Assembly (NCBI RefSeq): GCF_030811855.1
Contig: NZ_JAUSRN010000003.1
Coordinates: 248,001 to 312,000, forward strand
DNA: 64,000 nucleotides
Origin: Variovorax paradoxus
Lineage (GTDB): Bacteria; Pseudomonadota; Gammaproteobacteria; Burkholderiales; Burkholderiaceae_C
Direction of reading: 5' to 3'
The position numbers were made by a program, and so were the translations under genes. Positions 57,272 through 64,000 of this stretch are shown here, one piece after another (positions within the stretch are counted from its first letter, which is position 1; each line of letters opens with the position of its first letter). Under the pieces are notes generated by a model. It made no database searches. It worked only from the letters and a program-made list of their open reading frames with translations, and had not been told where the DNA came from.

Positions 57272-57887
57272 CGCTCGCGGAATGGATGTCGGGATGCGGG
57301 TCGAAACTGCCGCCGGGCGGCAGGTCCAGGCCCGCGGGTGCGCCGCCATCTGGCGTGTGGCGCTCGAATTCACGGGCGCGCACGTTGCTGCGCAAAAAGC
57401 GGTTGCGGAAATCCTGCCGCGGCAGGTAGCGAGCAAGCTCGGTCAGCGCCATTTCATAGACGCCGCGCTTGAACTCGACGACTACGTCGAGCGGCACCCA
57501 GTAGTCGTGCCAGCGCCAAGCGTCGAATTCAGGATGGTCTGTGGCACGCAGGTTCAGATCCCAGTCGTGGCCGATGAGTTGCAGCAAATACCAGATTTGT
57601 TTCTGGCCCTTGTAGTGGCCCCGTGCGTCACGGCGGATGAACCGATCCGGCACCTCGTAGCGCAACCAGTCGCGGGTACGGGCCACGATGCGCACGTGCT
57701 CCGGATGGAGCCCCACTTCCTCATGCAGCTCCCGGAACATGGCCTGTTCCGGACTTTCGCCGCGGTCTATGCCGCCTTGCGGAAACTGCCAGGAATGCGT
57801 GCGTATGCGTTTGCCCCAGAAAACCTGGTTTCTCTGGTTGAGCAGGATGATGCCGACGTTGGGCCTGAAGCCGTCCCGGTCGAGCAT
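57219..57887 (-). CDS. rppH: RNA pyrophosphohydrolase RppH
   Basis: Nudix enzyme that removes pyrophosphate from 5' ends of mRNA and so starts decay. The 222-residue product starts at ATG 57887 ([17 protein letters not shown]) with [40 protein letters not shown] Nudix region near residues 25-60. A C-terminal tail of about 60 residues, rich in Pro and Asp, goes beyond the E. coli length. The last 53 bases overlap the start of the CNP1-like gene. It is divergent from proS. Confidence 0.94.
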   Translation of the reverse strand: MLDRDGFRPNVGIILLNQRNQVFWGKRIRTHSWQFPQGGIDRGESPEQAMFRELHEEVGLHPEHVRIVARTRDWLRYEVPDRFIRRDARGHYKGQKQIWYLLQLIGHDWDLNLRATDHPEFDAWRWHDYWVPLDVVVEFKRGVYEMALTELARYLPRQDFRNRFLRSNVRAREFERHTPDGGAPAGLDLPPGGSFDPHPDIHSASDEPSLPPNKTPFFPSQR

Positions 57888-58021
57888 AATCAAACCCCAA
57901 TTTTTGAACTGAGTCGATTATGCATGCCGGGTTGCACTCGGCAAGCAACCGATGCCAGGCTCTCAGGGTCTCCCCGGGGAGTTGCCCCCACATCCCATAC
58001 CGATTCCATCACGCGATCCCG

Positions 58022-59767
58022 ATGAAAGCTTCCCGATTTTTTGTCTCCACCCTCAAGGAAGCGCCCGCTGACGCCGAGGTCGCGAGCCATCGGCTCATGA
58101 TGCGCGCCGGCATGATCAAGAAGCTCGGCACGGGCATCTACACCTACATGCCCATGGGCCTGCGTGTGATTCGCAAGGTCGAAGCCATCGTGCGCGAAGA
58201 GATGAACCGCGCCGGCGCCGTCGAGCTCACGATGCCCGTGGTGCAGCCGGCCGAGTTCTGGCAGGAGACCGGCCGCTTCGACAAGATGGGCCCCGAGTTG
58301 CTGCGCATCAAGGACCGGCATGACCGCGACTTCGTGATCCAGCCCACCAGCGAAGAGGTGGTGACCGACATCGCGCGCCAGGAAATCCGCAGCTACAAGC
58401 AGCTGCCGAAGAATTTCTACCAGATCCAGACCAAGTTCCGCGATGAGCGCCGTCCGCGCTTCGGCCTGATGCGCGGGCGCGAATTCATCATGAAGGACGC
58501 CTACAGCTTCGACCGCGACCTGGGCGCCGCCAAGGCCAGCTATCAGGTCATGGCCGATGCTTACCGCCGCATCTTCGATCGCTTCGGCCTGCGCTACCGC
58601 GCGGTGGCGGCCGACAGCGGCGCCATCGGCGGCGACCTGAGCGAAGAGTTCCAGGTGATCGCCGCCACCGGCGAAGACGCCATCGTCTATTGCCCGGGCA
58701 GCGACTACGCGGCCAACATGGAAAAGGCCGAGGCACTGCCCCCGGCCGGTCCGCGCCCCGCAGCCGCCAAGCCGCTCGAGAAGACGCCGACCCCCGGCAA
58801 GAGTACCTGCGCCGACGTGGCCGAGCTGCTCGGCGTGCCGCTCTCGACCACCGTCAAGTCGCTGGTGCTCGCGACCGACATCCTCGACGCGGCCGGCAAC
58901 CTCAAGGGTTCGCACGTCTGGCTGCTCCTCCTGCGCGGCGACCACGACATGAACGAAATCAAGGTCGGCAAGGTGCCCGGCCTGGACAAGGGGTTCCGCT
59001 TCGCGACCCTGGCCGAGATCGAAGACCACTTCGGCTGCAAGCCAGGCTACCTCGGCCCGCTCAACCTCAAGAAGCCGGTCAAGCTCGTGGTCGACCGCGA
59101 GGCCGCCGTTCTGGCCGACTGGATCACCGGCGCCAACGAGATCGACTTCCACATGACCGGCGTCAACTGGGGCCGCGACCTGCCCGAGCCCGACCTGGTG
59201 GCCGATCTCCGCAACGTGGTGGCCGGCGATCCCTCACCCGACGGCAAGGGCGTGCTCGCGATCGAGCGTGGGATCGAGGTGGGCCATGTGTTCGTGCTCG
59301 GCACCAAGTACAGCAAGGACATGAACGCCACCTTCCTCGACGAAGCAGGGAAGCCGCAATTCCTCGAGATGGGCTGCTACGGCATTGGCATCACCCGCCT
59401 GCCGGCTGCCGCCATTGAACAGAACCACGACGAGCGCGGCATCATCTGGCCCGACGCGCTGGCACCGTTCACCGTGGTGGTCTGCCCCATCGGCATGGAC
59501 CGCAGCCCGGAGGTCAAGGTGGCCGCCGAGGCGCTCTACGAGCAGCTGCTCGCGGCCGGCGTCGACGTGCTGCTCGACGACCGCGGCGAGCGGCCCGGCG
59601 CGATGTTCGCCGATTGGGAATTGATCGGCGTGCCGCACCGCGTGGTCATTTCCGACCGCGGCCTGAAGGAAGGCCAGCTCGAATACCAGCATCGCCGCGA
59701 CACTGCCGCCACCAAGGTGCCGGCGGTGGGCGTCGCCGAATTCATCACCGGCAAGCTCGCGAAATGA
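58022..59767 (+). CDS. proS: Proline-tRNA ligase
   Basis: Charges tRNA-Pro. The 581-residue product is the bacterial-type ProRS: class II core with motif 2 near residues 135-160 ([31 protein letters not shown] stretch), the YbaK-like editing insertion at about 240-385, motif 3 with [10 protein letters not shown] and the C-terminal anticodon domain ([24 protein letters not shown]). The open frame begins at 57920, but [15 protein letters not shown] at 58022 is the family start. Its stop overlaps the lytic transglycosylase start by four bases. Confidence 0.97.
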   Translation: MKASRFFVSTLKEAPADAEVASHRLMMRAGMIKKLGTGIYTYMPMGLRVIRKVEAIVREEMNRAGAVELTMPVVQPAEFWQETGRFDKMGPELLRIKDRHDRDFVIQPTSEEVVTDIARQEIRSYKQLPKNFYQIQTKFRDERRPRFGLMRGREFIMKDAYSFDRDLGAAKASYQVMADAYRRIFDRFGLRYRAVAADSGAIGGDLSEEFQVIAATGEDAIVYCPGSDYAANMEKAEALPPAGPRPAAAKPLEKTPTPGKSTCADVAELLGVPLSTTVKSLVLATDILDAAGNLKGSHVWLLLLRGDHDMNEIKVGKVPGLDKGFRFATLAEIEDHFGCKPGYLGPLNLKKPVKLVVDREAAVLADWITGANEIDFHMTGVNWGRDLPEPDLVADLRNVVAGDPSPDGKGVLAIERGIEVGHVFVLGTKYSKDMNATFLDEAGKPQFLEMGCYGIGITRLPAAAIEQNHDERGIIWPDALAPFTVVVCPIGMDRSPEVKVAAEALYEQLLAAGVDVLLDDRGERPGAMFADWELIGVPHRVVISDRGLKEGQLEYQHRRDTAATKVPAVGVAEFITGKLAK

Positions 59768-60420
59768 GCTTGGAGGGCAGCCTCTCGCGACGCCGTTGCC
59801 TGGGCGGCGCCGTGACTGCGGGCGCCCTCTCGGTGCTGTCGCTGCCGCAGGCCGCTCGCGCCGGCGCGCAGATCGAAGAGCCGCTGATCGACTCGGTGCG
59901 CACCGCACTGAGTTCGGCCGTGCACAACAAGGCGCCGCCGGTGCCCGAGTTCTCGGACACCGAGGCCCGCCTGGCCTACCTGCGCTGGCTGGGCGAGATG
60001 AGCGAGCGCCTCAAGAAGAAAATCGCCGACTGGCCGACGCGCAAGGAATTCCTGCAGACGGTCTGGTACGAAAGCAAGCGCTCGGGGCTCGACGTGAGCC
60101 TGGTGCTCGGGCTGGTCCAGGTCGAGAGCAATTTCCGCAAGTTCGCTGTCTCCAGCGCCGGCGCGCGCGGCTATATGCAGGTCATGCCGTTCTGGACCCG
60201 CGTGATCGGCGACAGCGACCCCGCCAAGCTGTTCCACATGCAGACCAACCTGCGCTTCGGCTGCGTCATCCTGCGCCACTATCTCGACCGCGAGAACGGC
60301 GACCTCTACATGACCCTCGGCCGCTACAACGGCAGCCGCGGCAAGGCGCCGTACCCCAGCGCCGTGTTCGCCAACCAGCGCCTCTGGACCTTCGTGGACA
60401 GGGACCGTTCAGCAGCCTGA
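59764..60420 (+). CDS. Periplasmic lytic transglycosylase (Slt domain)
   Basis: Cleaves peptidoglycan glycan strands. The 218-residue product has an N-terminal twin-arginine-like signal ([29 protein letters not shown], residues about 6-34), then a Slt core with catalytic Glu in [27 protein letters not shown] near residues 121-146, and [15 protein letters not shown] and RYNGSRG. Start ATG 59764 overlaps the proS stop (ATGA), so the two are coupled. The twin-arginine motif suggests Tat export but a Sec signal cannot be excluded. Confidence 0.9.
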   Translation: MSLEGSLSRRRCLGGAVTAGALSVLSLPQAARAGAQIEEPLIDSVRTALSSAVHNKAPPVPEFSDTEARLAYLRWLGEMSERLKKKIADWPTRKEFLQTVWYESKRSGLDVSLVLGLVQVESNFRKFAVSSAGARGYMQVMPFWTRVIGDSDPAKLFHMQTNLRFGCVILRHYLDRENGDLYMTLGRYNGSRGKAPYPSAVFANQRLWTFVDRDRSAA

Positions 60421-60427
60421 GGGCGAG

Positions 60428-61711
60428 CTAAGTCTTCGTGACCATCACCTGGTCGATCCGGTAGCTGTCAACGTCCATCACCTCGAAGGTGTAGCCGCCC
60501 CAGCTCACGCTGTCCGTGCGCTTGGGCACACGGCGCAGCATCACCATCAAGAAGCCCGCCAGCGTTTCGTACTCGTCCGCATGGGGCAGCTCGTCGATGT
60601 GCAGCGCCCGCTGGACGTCCTGGATCGGCGTGACGCCGTCGATCAGCCAGGAGTTCTCGTCGCGCTTCACGATCTGTTCCTCGTCGGGCGTCGACACCAG
60701 CTCGCCCATCACCGTGCTCATCACGTCGTTGAGCGTGATCACGCCCACGACCAGGCTGTACTCGTTGACGATGATGGCGAAGTCTTCACGCGCCTGCTGG
60801 AACTGCTCGAGCACCTCAGTGAGCGAGAGCCGGTCGGGGATGACCAGCGCCTTGTGCAGCGTCAAGCCTTGGTCGAAAGCCAGGGGCTCCCCGCTCAGCA
60901 CGCGCTGAAACATTTCCTTTGCGTCGACATAGCCGAGCACGTGGTCGATGTCGCCATCGCACACGGGGTAGGCTGAAAAAGGCTCGGCCATGATGCGCGC
61001 CCGCAGCACCGACTCCGGGTCGTCGTGCAGAAACCATGCGATGTTGTCCCGCACCGTCATCACGCTGCTGACCAGCCGCGTGTCGAGCTCGAACACGTTG
61101 GCGATCACCTGCTGCTCGCGCACCGCGAGCACACCCGCGAGCGCACCGGCCTCCGTCATGGCCAGTATGTCGGCCGAGGTGATCTTGTCGTCGCGCACCA
61201 GCGGCATGCCGAGCAGCTTGAAGAGCATGTCGGTCGTGCGCGTGAACAGCCACACCAGGGGTTTGAGGGCGGTGATCAGCAGCAGCATCGGCCCGACCAT
61301 GCGCACGGCAATGCGCTCCGGGTCGCTCATGCCGAGCCGCTTGGGAAAGAGGTCGGCAAACACCAGGAACACCGCGATGATGATCACGAACGAGCACAGG
61401 AAGGCCAGGTTCGTCGAGGCCTCCACGCTCATCCATTTCTCGAAGGAGCGCGCGAAGTAAGGGCTGAACGCACCCTCGCCGACCAAGCCGCCGAGAATCG
61501 CCACCGCATTGAGGCCGATCTGCACCACGGTGAAGTAGTGGCCGGGCTGCTCCTGCACGCGCAGCACCTTTTCCGCCCTTGCATCGCCATCGTCGGCCAT
61601 CTGGCGAAGGCGCAGGCGCCGCGAGGCAGCAAGGGTGATTTCGGCGATCGAGAAGAACGCGCTCATCGCGATCAGCAAGGCGATGATGAGCAGGCTTTGG
61701 GTAAGAGTCAT
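60428..61711 (-). CDS. CNNM/CorC-type membrane protein with CBS domains (hemolysin family)
   Basis: The 427-residue protein has a DUF21/CNNM membrane domain of about four helices (residues 1-190), a pair of CBS domains (about 205-330, starting VSSVMTVRDNIAWFLHDDP) and a C-terminal CorC_HlyC domain (about 340-425). Members are thought to export magnesium or cobalt; the hemolysin name is historical. It is convergent with the lytic transglycosylase gene, 7 bases apart. No operon partner is seen on its strand within 40 bases other than the cupin gene upstream. Confidence 0.9.
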   Translation of the reverse strand: MTLTQSLLIIALLIAMSAFFSIAEITLAASRRLRLRQMADDGDARAEKVLRVQEQPGHYFTVVQIGLNAVAILGGLVGEGAFSPYFARSFEKWMSVEASTNLAFLCSFVIIIAVFLVFADLFPKRLGMSDPERIAVRMVGPMLLLITALKPLVWLFTRTTDMLFKLLGMPLVRDDKITSADILAMTEAGALAGVLAVREQQVIANVFELDTRLVSSVMTVRDNIAWFLHDDPESVLRARIMAEPFSAYPVCDGDIDHVLGYVDAKEMFQRVLSGEPLAFDQGLTLHKALVIPDRLSLTEVLEQFQQAREDFAIIVNEYSLVVGVITLNDVMSTVMGELVSTPDEEQIVKRDENSWLIDGVTPIQDVQRALHIDELPHADEYETLAGFLMVMLRRVPKRTDSVSWGGYTFEVMDVDSYRIDQVMVTKT

Positions 61712-61753
61712 GGTGGCACGGCGAAGGGTGCCATGGTGCCATGACTGGCGAGG

Positions 61754-62260
61754 CTAAACCCCGCCGTGCGGGTGCGTCGGGTCGATCCAGAGTACCGATT
61801 CAGGTTTTTCGACAGGCTCGATGTCGAGATTGACGGCCACCGCTTCGCCGTCGCTTCGGCACAGCACGCATTCGAGCGGCTCGGTCGCGCTGGCATTGAT
61901 TTCCTGGTGCGGCACGTAGGGCGGTACGTAGATGAAATCGCCAGGCCCGGCCTCGGCCGTGAACTCGAGCTTCTCGCCCCATCGCATGCGGGCCTGGCCG
62001 CGCACCACGTAGATCACCGACTCGAGATGCCCGTGGTGGTGGGCGCCGGTCTTGGCGTCGGCATGGATGGTGACCGTGCCGGCCCAGAGCTTCTGGGCGC
62101 CCACACGGGCGAAGTTGATCGCCGCCGCCCGGTTCATGCCGGGCGTCTGCACGGTGTTGGTGTCGAGCTGGTTGGCCGGGATCACGCGCACGCCGTCGTG
62201 CTTCCAGGCCGGCGACGCGGACTCGCTGCCGTGCGAGTGGCCGTCGTGGTCGTGGCTCAT
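61754..62260 (-). CDS. Cupin-domain protein
   Basis: A 168-residue protein with a single cupin barrel. Cupin motif 1 GAHHHGHLESVIYVVRGQARMRWG (positions about 70-93) has three His and a Glu that would bind a metal; motif 2 is GDFIYVPPYVPHQEIN (about 106-121). The N-terminus is His-rich (MSHDHDGHSHGSES), which may add metal affinity. The enzymatic activity is not known. It lies between the CNNM-like gene and grxD on the minus strand, 16 bases from grxD. Confidence 0.87.
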   Translation of the reverse strand: MSHDHDGHSHGSESASPAWKHDGVRVIPANQLDTNTVQTPGMNRAAAINFARVGAQKLWAGTVTIHADAKTGAHHHGHLESVIYVVRGQARMRWGEKLEFTAEAGPGDFIYVPPYVPHQEINASATEPLECVLCRSDGEAVAVNLDIEPVEKPESVLWIDPTHPHGGV

Positions 62261-62276
62261 GGCGAGAGCGGAAAAA

Positions 62277-62606
62277 TCAGGCGGGGTTGCTGCCGCCCAG
62301 GACCTGCTGCAGCTCGCCCGACTCGTACATCTCCATCATGATGTCCGAGCCGCCGATGAATTCACCCTTCACATAGAGCTGGGGAATCGTGGGCCAGTTG
62401 CTGTATTCCTTGATGCCTTGGCGGATGCCGTCGTCTTCGAGCACATTGACGGTCTTGAGCGACTTGGTGTCGACGCCGACCGCCTTGAGGATCTGGATCG
62501 CGCGGCCGGAGAAACCGCACATCGGGAAGCTCGCATTCCCTTTCATGAAGAGCACGAGGTCGTTGGATTTGACGAGATCGTCGATGCGTTGCTGGTCGTC
62601 GGACAT
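62277..62606 (-). CDS. grxD: Monothiol glutaredoxin Grx4/GrxD
   Basis: Binds glutathione-ligated 2Fe-2S clusters for transfer to iron proteins. The 109-residue product starts at ATG 62606 and has the monothiol active site CGFS at residues 30-33, followed by [17 protein letters not shown] for glutathione binding. A longer frame upstream belongs to the prmC shadow. It follows prmC by 29 bases; prmC-grxD is a common pairing in betaproteobacteria. Confidence 0.96.
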   Translation of the reverse strand: MSDDQQRIDDLVKSNDLVLFMKGNASFPMCGFSGRAIQILKAVGVDTKSLKTVNVLEDDGIRQGIKEYSNWPTIPQLYVKGEFIGGSDIMMEMYESGELQQVLGGSNPA

Positions 62607-62635
62607 GGGGACTCCTGAAAAGTGGGCTGAGGGGA

Positions 62636-63490
62636 TTATTTCACCGTGCGCCAGACTCCGCCGGAGCAGCGCTGGATGCCGGCAAGGTCGTTGCGGCTTT
62701 GGACTTCGGCAAACCCGCGGGTTTGGAGCAGCTGGCGCACGGCCGCGGCCTGGTCGTGCCCGTGTTCGAGCAGCAGCCAGCCGCCTTCGGCGAGGTGCAA
62801 AGGAGCGTCCCGCACGATCTGGCGGATGTCGTCGAGCCCGTCGGGCCCGGCCACGAGCGCGCCCAACGGCTCGTGCTGCAGCGCGGGCAAGTGCGGGTCG
62901 TTGGCGGCAATATAGGGCGGGTTGCTGGCGATGACCGTGTAGCCGCTTGCGGCGCCGTCGAGCCAATGGGCCTGGCCGAAGCGCACCGGCATGCCCAGGC
63001 GCTCGGCATTCGCCTGTGCAACGACCAGCGCATCGGCACTCGCATCGATCGCGTCGACCTGCGCATCGGAGCGCGCATGCTGCAGCGCGAGCGCAATTGC
63101 GCCGCTGCCGGTGCCCAGGTCGAGCACGCGCGGCGCCACGTGGCCTTCGAGGCAATGCAGGGCCCATTCGACCAGTGTTTCGGTGTCCGGACGCGGCACC
63201 AGCACCCGCGCGTCCACGCGGAGGCTGAGGCCGTGAAACTCTTTTTCGCCGAGCAGGTAGGCGACCGGTACGCCGGCCAGGCGGTGCGACAGCTGAGTTG
63301 AAAGCGCTGCCCACACCGCATCGGACATGCCATCGGTGTCGTGCGCCAGCAGCCAGGCACGGTCATGCGGCGCGCGGCCCAGCGCATGCAGCAGCAGCAA
63401 CTGCGCATCCAGCCGGTCGATGCCCAACGCAATCGCGGCCGCCAGCGCCTGCGCCACGGTGGCGGGTGTAGCGATCTCGGTCATGGTCAT
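62636..63490 (-). CDS. prmC: Peptide chain release factor glutamine methyltransferase PrmC
   Basis: Methylates the GGQ glutamine of release factors RF1 and RF2. The 284-residue product has an N-terminal helical domain, then the methyltransferase core with [13 protein letters not shown] near residues 120-132 and the catalytic NPPYIAAND near 190-198. Its start ATG 63490 overlaps the prfA stop by four bases (63487-63490), the usual prfA-prmC coupling. grxD follows. Confidence 0.95.
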   Translation of the reverse strand: MTMTEIATPATVAQALAAAIALGIDRLDAQLLLLHALGRAPHDRAWLLAHDTDGMSDAVWAALSTQLSHRLAGVPVAYLLGEKEFHGLSLRVDARVLVPRPDTETLVEWALHCLEGHVAPRVLDLGTGSGAIALALQHARSDAQVDAIDASADALVVAQANAERLGMPVRFGQAHWLDGAASGYTVIASNPPYIAANDPHLPALQHEPLGALVAGPDGLDDIRQIVRDAPLHLAEGGWLLLEHGHDQAAAVRQLLQTRGFAEVQSRNDLAGIQRCSGGVWRTVK

Positions 63491-64000
63491 GCGGGCAGGC
63501 TCGACTCCAGCTCGGCCAGCTGCTCGGCCTCGCGCGCGGCGCGCAGGGCATCCAGCACATCGCCCAAGTCGCCTTCCATGATGGCCAGCAGCTTGTAGAG
63601 CGTCAGGTTGATGCGGTGGTCGGTGAGCCGGCCCTGCGGAAAGTTGTAGGTGCGGATGCGGTCCGAGCGGTCGCCGCTGCCGATCAACCCCTTGCGCATG
63701 GCGGCGTCCTTGGCGGCGCGCTCGCTGCGCTCCTTTTCCTGGATGCGGGCGGAGAGCACTTGCAGCGCCTTGGCCTTGTTGCGGTGCTGGCTGCGGTCGT
63801 CCTGGCATTCGGCCACGATGCCGGTGGGAATGTGCGTGATGCGCACGGCCGAGTCGGTCTTGTTGATGTGCTGGCCGCCCGCGCCGCTTGCGCGATAGGT
63901 GTCGATTCTCAGGTCGGCCGGGTTGATCTGCACCGCCACGGTTTCGTCGGGCTCGGCGAGCACGGCCACGGTGCAGGCACTGGTGTGGATGCGGCCCTGG
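63487..64000 (-). CDS. prfA: Peptide chain release factor 1, C-terminal part (cut by window edge)
   Basis: Release factor reading UAA and UAG. About the last 170 codons are present and the gene continues past base 64000. The frame begins inside the window with [18 protein letters not shown], then [18 protein letters not shown] with the catalytic GGQ, and continues with [21 protein letters not shown]. The N-terminal codon-recognition domain (PxT) lies beyond the window. Its stop overlaps the prmC start by four bases, so methylase and substrate are co-expressed. Confidence 0.96.
   Translation of the reverse strand, partial: QGRIHTSACTVAVLAEPDETVAVQINPADLRIDTYRASGAGGQHINKTDSAVRITHIPTGIVAECQDDRSQHRNKAKALQVLSARIQEKERSERAAKDAAMRKGLIGSGDRSDRIRTYNFPQGRLTDHRINLTLYKLLAIMEGDLGDVLDALRAAREAEQLAELESSLPA

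Overview
The window reads as the chromosome of a GC-rich betaproteobacterium of the order Burkholderiales, most like Comamonadaceae and specifically Variovorax. This is an inference from gene order (nadK-hrcA; spoT-rpoZ-gmk-yicC-kinase-phosphatase-rph-rdgB-hemW; dciA-secA-argJ; mutT-yacG-zapD-coaE-pilD-pilC-pilB; ispB-rplU-rpmA-obgE-proB-rppH-proS) and from the strong GC bias that leaves long antisense open frames. No phage, insertion sequence, CRISPR array or rRNA was seen. Most of the window is core genome with four accessory segments.

Region by region. 1-13.2 kb: end of recN, nadK, hrcA, tRNAs (CAT, Arg-ACG, Ser-TGA), greB, the stringent-response gene spoT, rpoZ, gmk, yicC, a Ser/Thr kinase with a PP2C phosphatase, then rph, rdgB and hemW. 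13.2-20.3 kb: a 1-kb gene-poor leader, then a three-gene exopolysaccharide module: an HlyD-type membrane fusion protein, a periplasmic (alpha/alpha)6-like glycosidase relative, and a 1137-residue protein joining a BcsA-like glycosyltransferase, a PilZ domain and a complete TolC/NodT-type outer membrane lipoprotein. 20.3-24.7 kb: HU, small envelope proteins, AsmA family, universal stress protein. 24.7-35.3 kb: urease cluster ureA-J-B-C-E-F-G on the minus strand without ureD, interrupted by a plus-strand AbrB/Doc toxin-antitoxin pair, and flanked by a divergent two-gene system in which an NCS1 purine/cytosine-type permease is fused to a hybrid histidine kinase, followed by a LuxR-type response regulator. 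35.3-52.5 kb: dciA-secA-argJ, a DUF815 ATPase, mutT, an OafA-type acyltransferase, yacG, zapD, an AlgJ/AlgI-type O-acetylation pair, coaE, and type IV pilus genes pilD-pilC-pilB, then tRNA-Pro. 52.5-64 kb: ispB, rplU-rpmA-obgE-proB, a CNP1-like lipoprotein, rppH, proS, a lytic transglycosylase, a CNNM/CorC-type membrane protein, a cupin, grxD, prmC and the 3' part of prfA.

The strongest candidates for undescribed biology are the glycosyltransferase-PilZ-outer membrane factor fusion, which would place synthesis, c-di-GMP control and the outer membrane exit in one translated product, and the permease-histidine kinase fusion next to urease, which looks like a transporter-type nitrogen sensor. 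A dispersed GC-rich repeat occurs between genes and also in frame inside the response regulator. Start sites were moved from the longest open frame wherever conserved N-termini, signal peptides or ATG codons argued for it.
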